A stretch of DNA of 64,000 bases from an uncultured Erysipelotrichaceae bacterium. Its GTDB lineage: Bacteria; Bacillota_I; Bacilli_A; Erysipelotrichales; Coprobacillaceae. Below, piece by piece: positions 62,288-64,000 of this stretch. Every line of letters begins with the position of its first letter. Positions within the stretch are counted from its first letter, which is position 1. The notes under the pieces were generated by a model. The model did not search any database and was not told the DNA's origin. It worked only from the letters and a program-made list of their open reading frames with translations. Position numbers and translations under genes: made by a program. Location: NCBI GenBank assembly GCA_910588075.1, contig CAJUOS010000002.1:44583-108582 (forward strand), in the 5' to 3' direction.

Positions 62288-62980
62288 ATGTTCCATTTTG
62301 CAATTATTGATGACAATCTTCATGATTTAAATCTTATAAATAATGCTTTAAAAGACCATTGTCATTATCATCACATTAAATATGATGTTGATTTATATAA
62401 TAATCCTTGCGATTTCATATTAGGTAAACATTATGATGCCATCTTTTTAGACATAGTTATGCCTAATATAAACGGTATGCAATTAGCAACAAAAATAAAT
62501 TCTACTTGTCCAACAAAGATAATATTTATTACCAACCATGATAACTATGTCAATATTGTTTTTAATGTTAGACCTTTCCATTTTATTAGAAAAAGTCAAT
62601 TAAAAATAGAAATGATAAAAGTATTAACATTATTATTCAAACAATTAAATAAAGAAAGAATAAGATTAAAAACAAAAAGAGGAATAGAAAATGTAATTAT
62701 TGATGATATCTATTATATAGAAAAAAAAGATACTCTGACTATCATCTATACTAGAGATCATCAATATGATATATGGGAAACAATATCTTCTTTATATGAT
62801 AAACTTAAACCTTATCATATCGAAAAAATTAATCAATCAACATTAATTAATATGAAATATATTCAAAATATAAATAACAAAACGATTATCTTAAAAAACA
62901 ATATAGATTTGAATTTATCAGTAAGAATGAAAACTTCATTTCTAAATAATTATGAGGAATATTTATTAAGAAATCTATAA
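62288..62980 (+). CDS. AgrA-like LytTR response regulator
   Basis: 230 residues. The receiver domain (1-120) has the acidic pair D8-D9, phosphorylatable D55 in DAIFLDIVMP, the Thr/Ser switch IFITNHDN and a basic residue in FHFIRKS. The LytTR DNA-binding domain (about 130-230) includes IYYIEKKDTLTIIY and HIEKINQSTLINMKYIQNI. ATG 62288 is better spaced from aaagga than the GTG at 62279. It is intact although the kinase gene directly downstream is broken. It probably once controlled the agr and bacteriocin genes. Confidence 0.9.
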   Translation: MFHFAIIDDNLHDLNLINNALKDHCHYHHIKYDVDLYNNPCDFILGKHYDAIFLDIVMPNINGMQLATKINSTCPTKIIFITNHDNYVNIVFNVRPFHFIRKSQLKIEMIKVLTLLFKQLNKERIRLKTKRGIENVIIDDIYYIEKKDTLTIIYTRDHQYDIWETISSLYDKLKPYHIEKINQSTLINMKYIQNINNKTIILKNNIDLNLSVRMKTSFLNNYEEYLLRNL

Positions 62981-62981
62981 T

Positions 62982-63889
62982 ATGAATTCATTTGATATTT
63001 TCATTAATTTTTTTGAATCGCTTTGTTATTGTTTATTTATATTTTATATATTTAAAAATATCATACATTACAAACAAAGAAATTAAACTATTGTTTACTT
63101 GCTTTATTATTTTTAAATATAATTTATAGTTCTTTATCTGATTTCATTTTTTACAGTAATATATTCAATCAATATATTATAACAATTTGTATATGTGTAA
63201 ATTTATTATCCTTTTTCTTATGTCTTATCTTTCTTGAGAATAAAAAAGAACAAGACAAGAAACTAGATATGCAAAAAAATATGTTAGAACTTAAAAATCA
63301 AGAAAATTTATATAAAGAAAATCAAAAAAGTATTCAAGAACTAAATAAATGGAAACATGATATAAAACATATTTTAAATACAATTAGACACAATATAAAT
63401 AATAACAATTTAAATGAAGCCAAACACATTATTGATAAATATAATAATATTTTAGATACTAATCTATTAAATTTTCAAAGTGGAAATGAATTGTTAGATT
63501 ATATTATTGCATCTAAGATACACCAAATTAAAAATTTGGACATTCATTTAGTTATTATTAATAATATTAATGAAATTCCTATTAGTCATACTCATTTTAG
63601 TATTATTATTGGTAACTTATTGGAGAATGCTATTGAAAATTGTGGAGAAAACAAGGAAATCATCATTGATATTGGAAATATGAGTACATATTTCTATATC
63701 AAAATGATTAACTCAATTGATACTTCTATATTAGATAATAATCCTCATCTTTTAACCACAAAACATGATAAAAAGATTCATGGAATTGGTTTAAATAATA
63801 TTTATTTTATATTAAATAAATATTCTGGAAAAATATCTTTTAATGATCAAGATAATCATTTTATAGTAAGAATACTTATCCCCACTTAA
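62982..63889 (+). pseudogene. AgrC-like GHKL sensor histidine kinase, frameshifted
   Basis: The ATG is one base after the regulator stop. The first frame gives a membrane segment (FFESLCYCLFIFYIFKNIIH) and stops near 63085. In another frame KLNYCLLALLFLNIIYSSLS begins and runs in frame, with no start codon, into the kinase core (63269-63889): histidine box KWKHDIKHILNTIRH, N box IGNLLENAIENCGE and G box IHGIGLNNIYFILN. A single-base indel near 63085 would repair it. Even repaired, the membrane part (about 90 residues) is shorter than in typical AgrC. The isolated cytosolic part would have to start at ATG 63269, without a ribosome site. Confidence 0.65.
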
Positions 63890-63925
63890 AAACTCTTGCT
63901 GTTTATACAGTAAGAGTTTTTCTTT
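63889..63925 (+). terminator. Terminator of the agrA-agrC operon
   Basis: aaaactcttgctgt / acagtaagagtttt stem with one mismatch, tata loop, and a T run. Confidence 0.88.
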
Positions 63926-63939
63926 TTTAAAATTTAAAG

Positions 63940-64000
63940 TGCACCTATAAATGCTAACATAAGAATGTACAGAAATGATCATTTAAAAATGTACAAAGTG
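63940..64000. mobile_element. Possible end of an IS21-like element
   Basis: The last 60 bases contain two AATGTACA copies (near 63966 and 63988) with the palindrome aatgatcatt between them, and gtgcacc at about 63941. Repeated GTACA-type motifs near a terminus are seen in IS21-family elements. No transposase is visible because the window ends, so this is a guess. Confidence 0.25.

Noticed and set aside
1..64000. CRISPR array, tRNA or rRNA genes, prophage
   Set aside because: I looked for regularly spaced short repeats, cloverleaf-type sequence and phage structural genes and saw none; a covariance-model scan was not possible.

Overview
The window is AT-rich, densely packed, low-G+C Firmicutes DNA. 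Housekeeping genes resemble the region near the origin of spore-forming Firmicutes: mnmG-rsmG-noc, tatD with a YabE-type 3D protein, prs-glmU, and ksgA-yabG-ispE with rnmV a few kilobases away. YabG, a spore-coat protease, implies an endospore former. Giant Cna/SdrD-type surface protein, beta-glucoside PTS and bacteriocin genes fit a gut member of Erysipelotrichia (Coprobacillus/Thomasclavelia-like). That placement is inference; no rRNA or tRNA gene was seen.

Layout. 0-4.4 kb: a beta-glucoside-type PTS permease cut by the window edge, its BglG/LicT antiterminator with a visible RAT/terminator leader, then a LysR regulator divergent from a sodium:alanine symporter. 4.4-5.4 kb: a decayed XRE regulator and an unknown 177-aa gene. 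5.5-8.3 kb: queuosine operon tgt-queA-queH. 8.3-12 kb: YdjC deacetylase, AsnC regulator plus aminotransferase, and a lactonase. 12-13.4 kb: sigma factor / membrane protein / exported protein cassette. 13.4-17.5 kb: HAD phosphatase, noc, rsmG, mnmG. 17.6-19.9 kb: CoA-binding protein, a phosphate-binding-like domain fused to a six-helix membrane domain, and a Cys-rich protein. 20-27.7 kb: 3D protein, tatD, bactofilin, prs, glmU, ispE, yabG, ksgA. 27.7-31 kb: a LytTR regulator without a receiver domain coupled to a membrane protein, then niaR, the niacin transporter niaX with a clear operator, and rnmV.

31.1-53.8 kb is dominated by one uninterrupted 21.25-kb gene for a 7083-residue secreted, wall-anchored protein: signal peptide, two tandem repeats near the N terminus, about eleven SdrD-B-like repeats near the C terminus and a QPKTS-type sorting signal. 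A membrane-anchored SBP_bac_5-like protein follows it.

54-58.3 kb holds a leaderless Cu/Zn superoxide dismutase, a Nudix hydrolase, a YjjG-like phosphatase, an M42 peptidase, and a MerR regulator divergent from a GNAT acetyltransferase with a textbook 19-bp-spacer MerR promoter. 58.3-63.9 kb is a lactococcin-972-type locus (ABC ATPase, 'bacteriocin-associated' permease, small exported two-cysteine peptide). It lies beside an agr quorum-sensing locus that appears to be decaying: agrB has lost its catalytic core, agrD is frameshifted and lacks its ring cysteine, agrC is frameshifted, and only the AgrA-like regulator is intact. The last bases may be the edge of an IS21-family element.

The best candidates for undescribed biology are the giant adhesin, the LytTR/membrane pair with promoter-proximal direct repeats, the bacteriocin/agr locus, and the small sigma-factor cassette.
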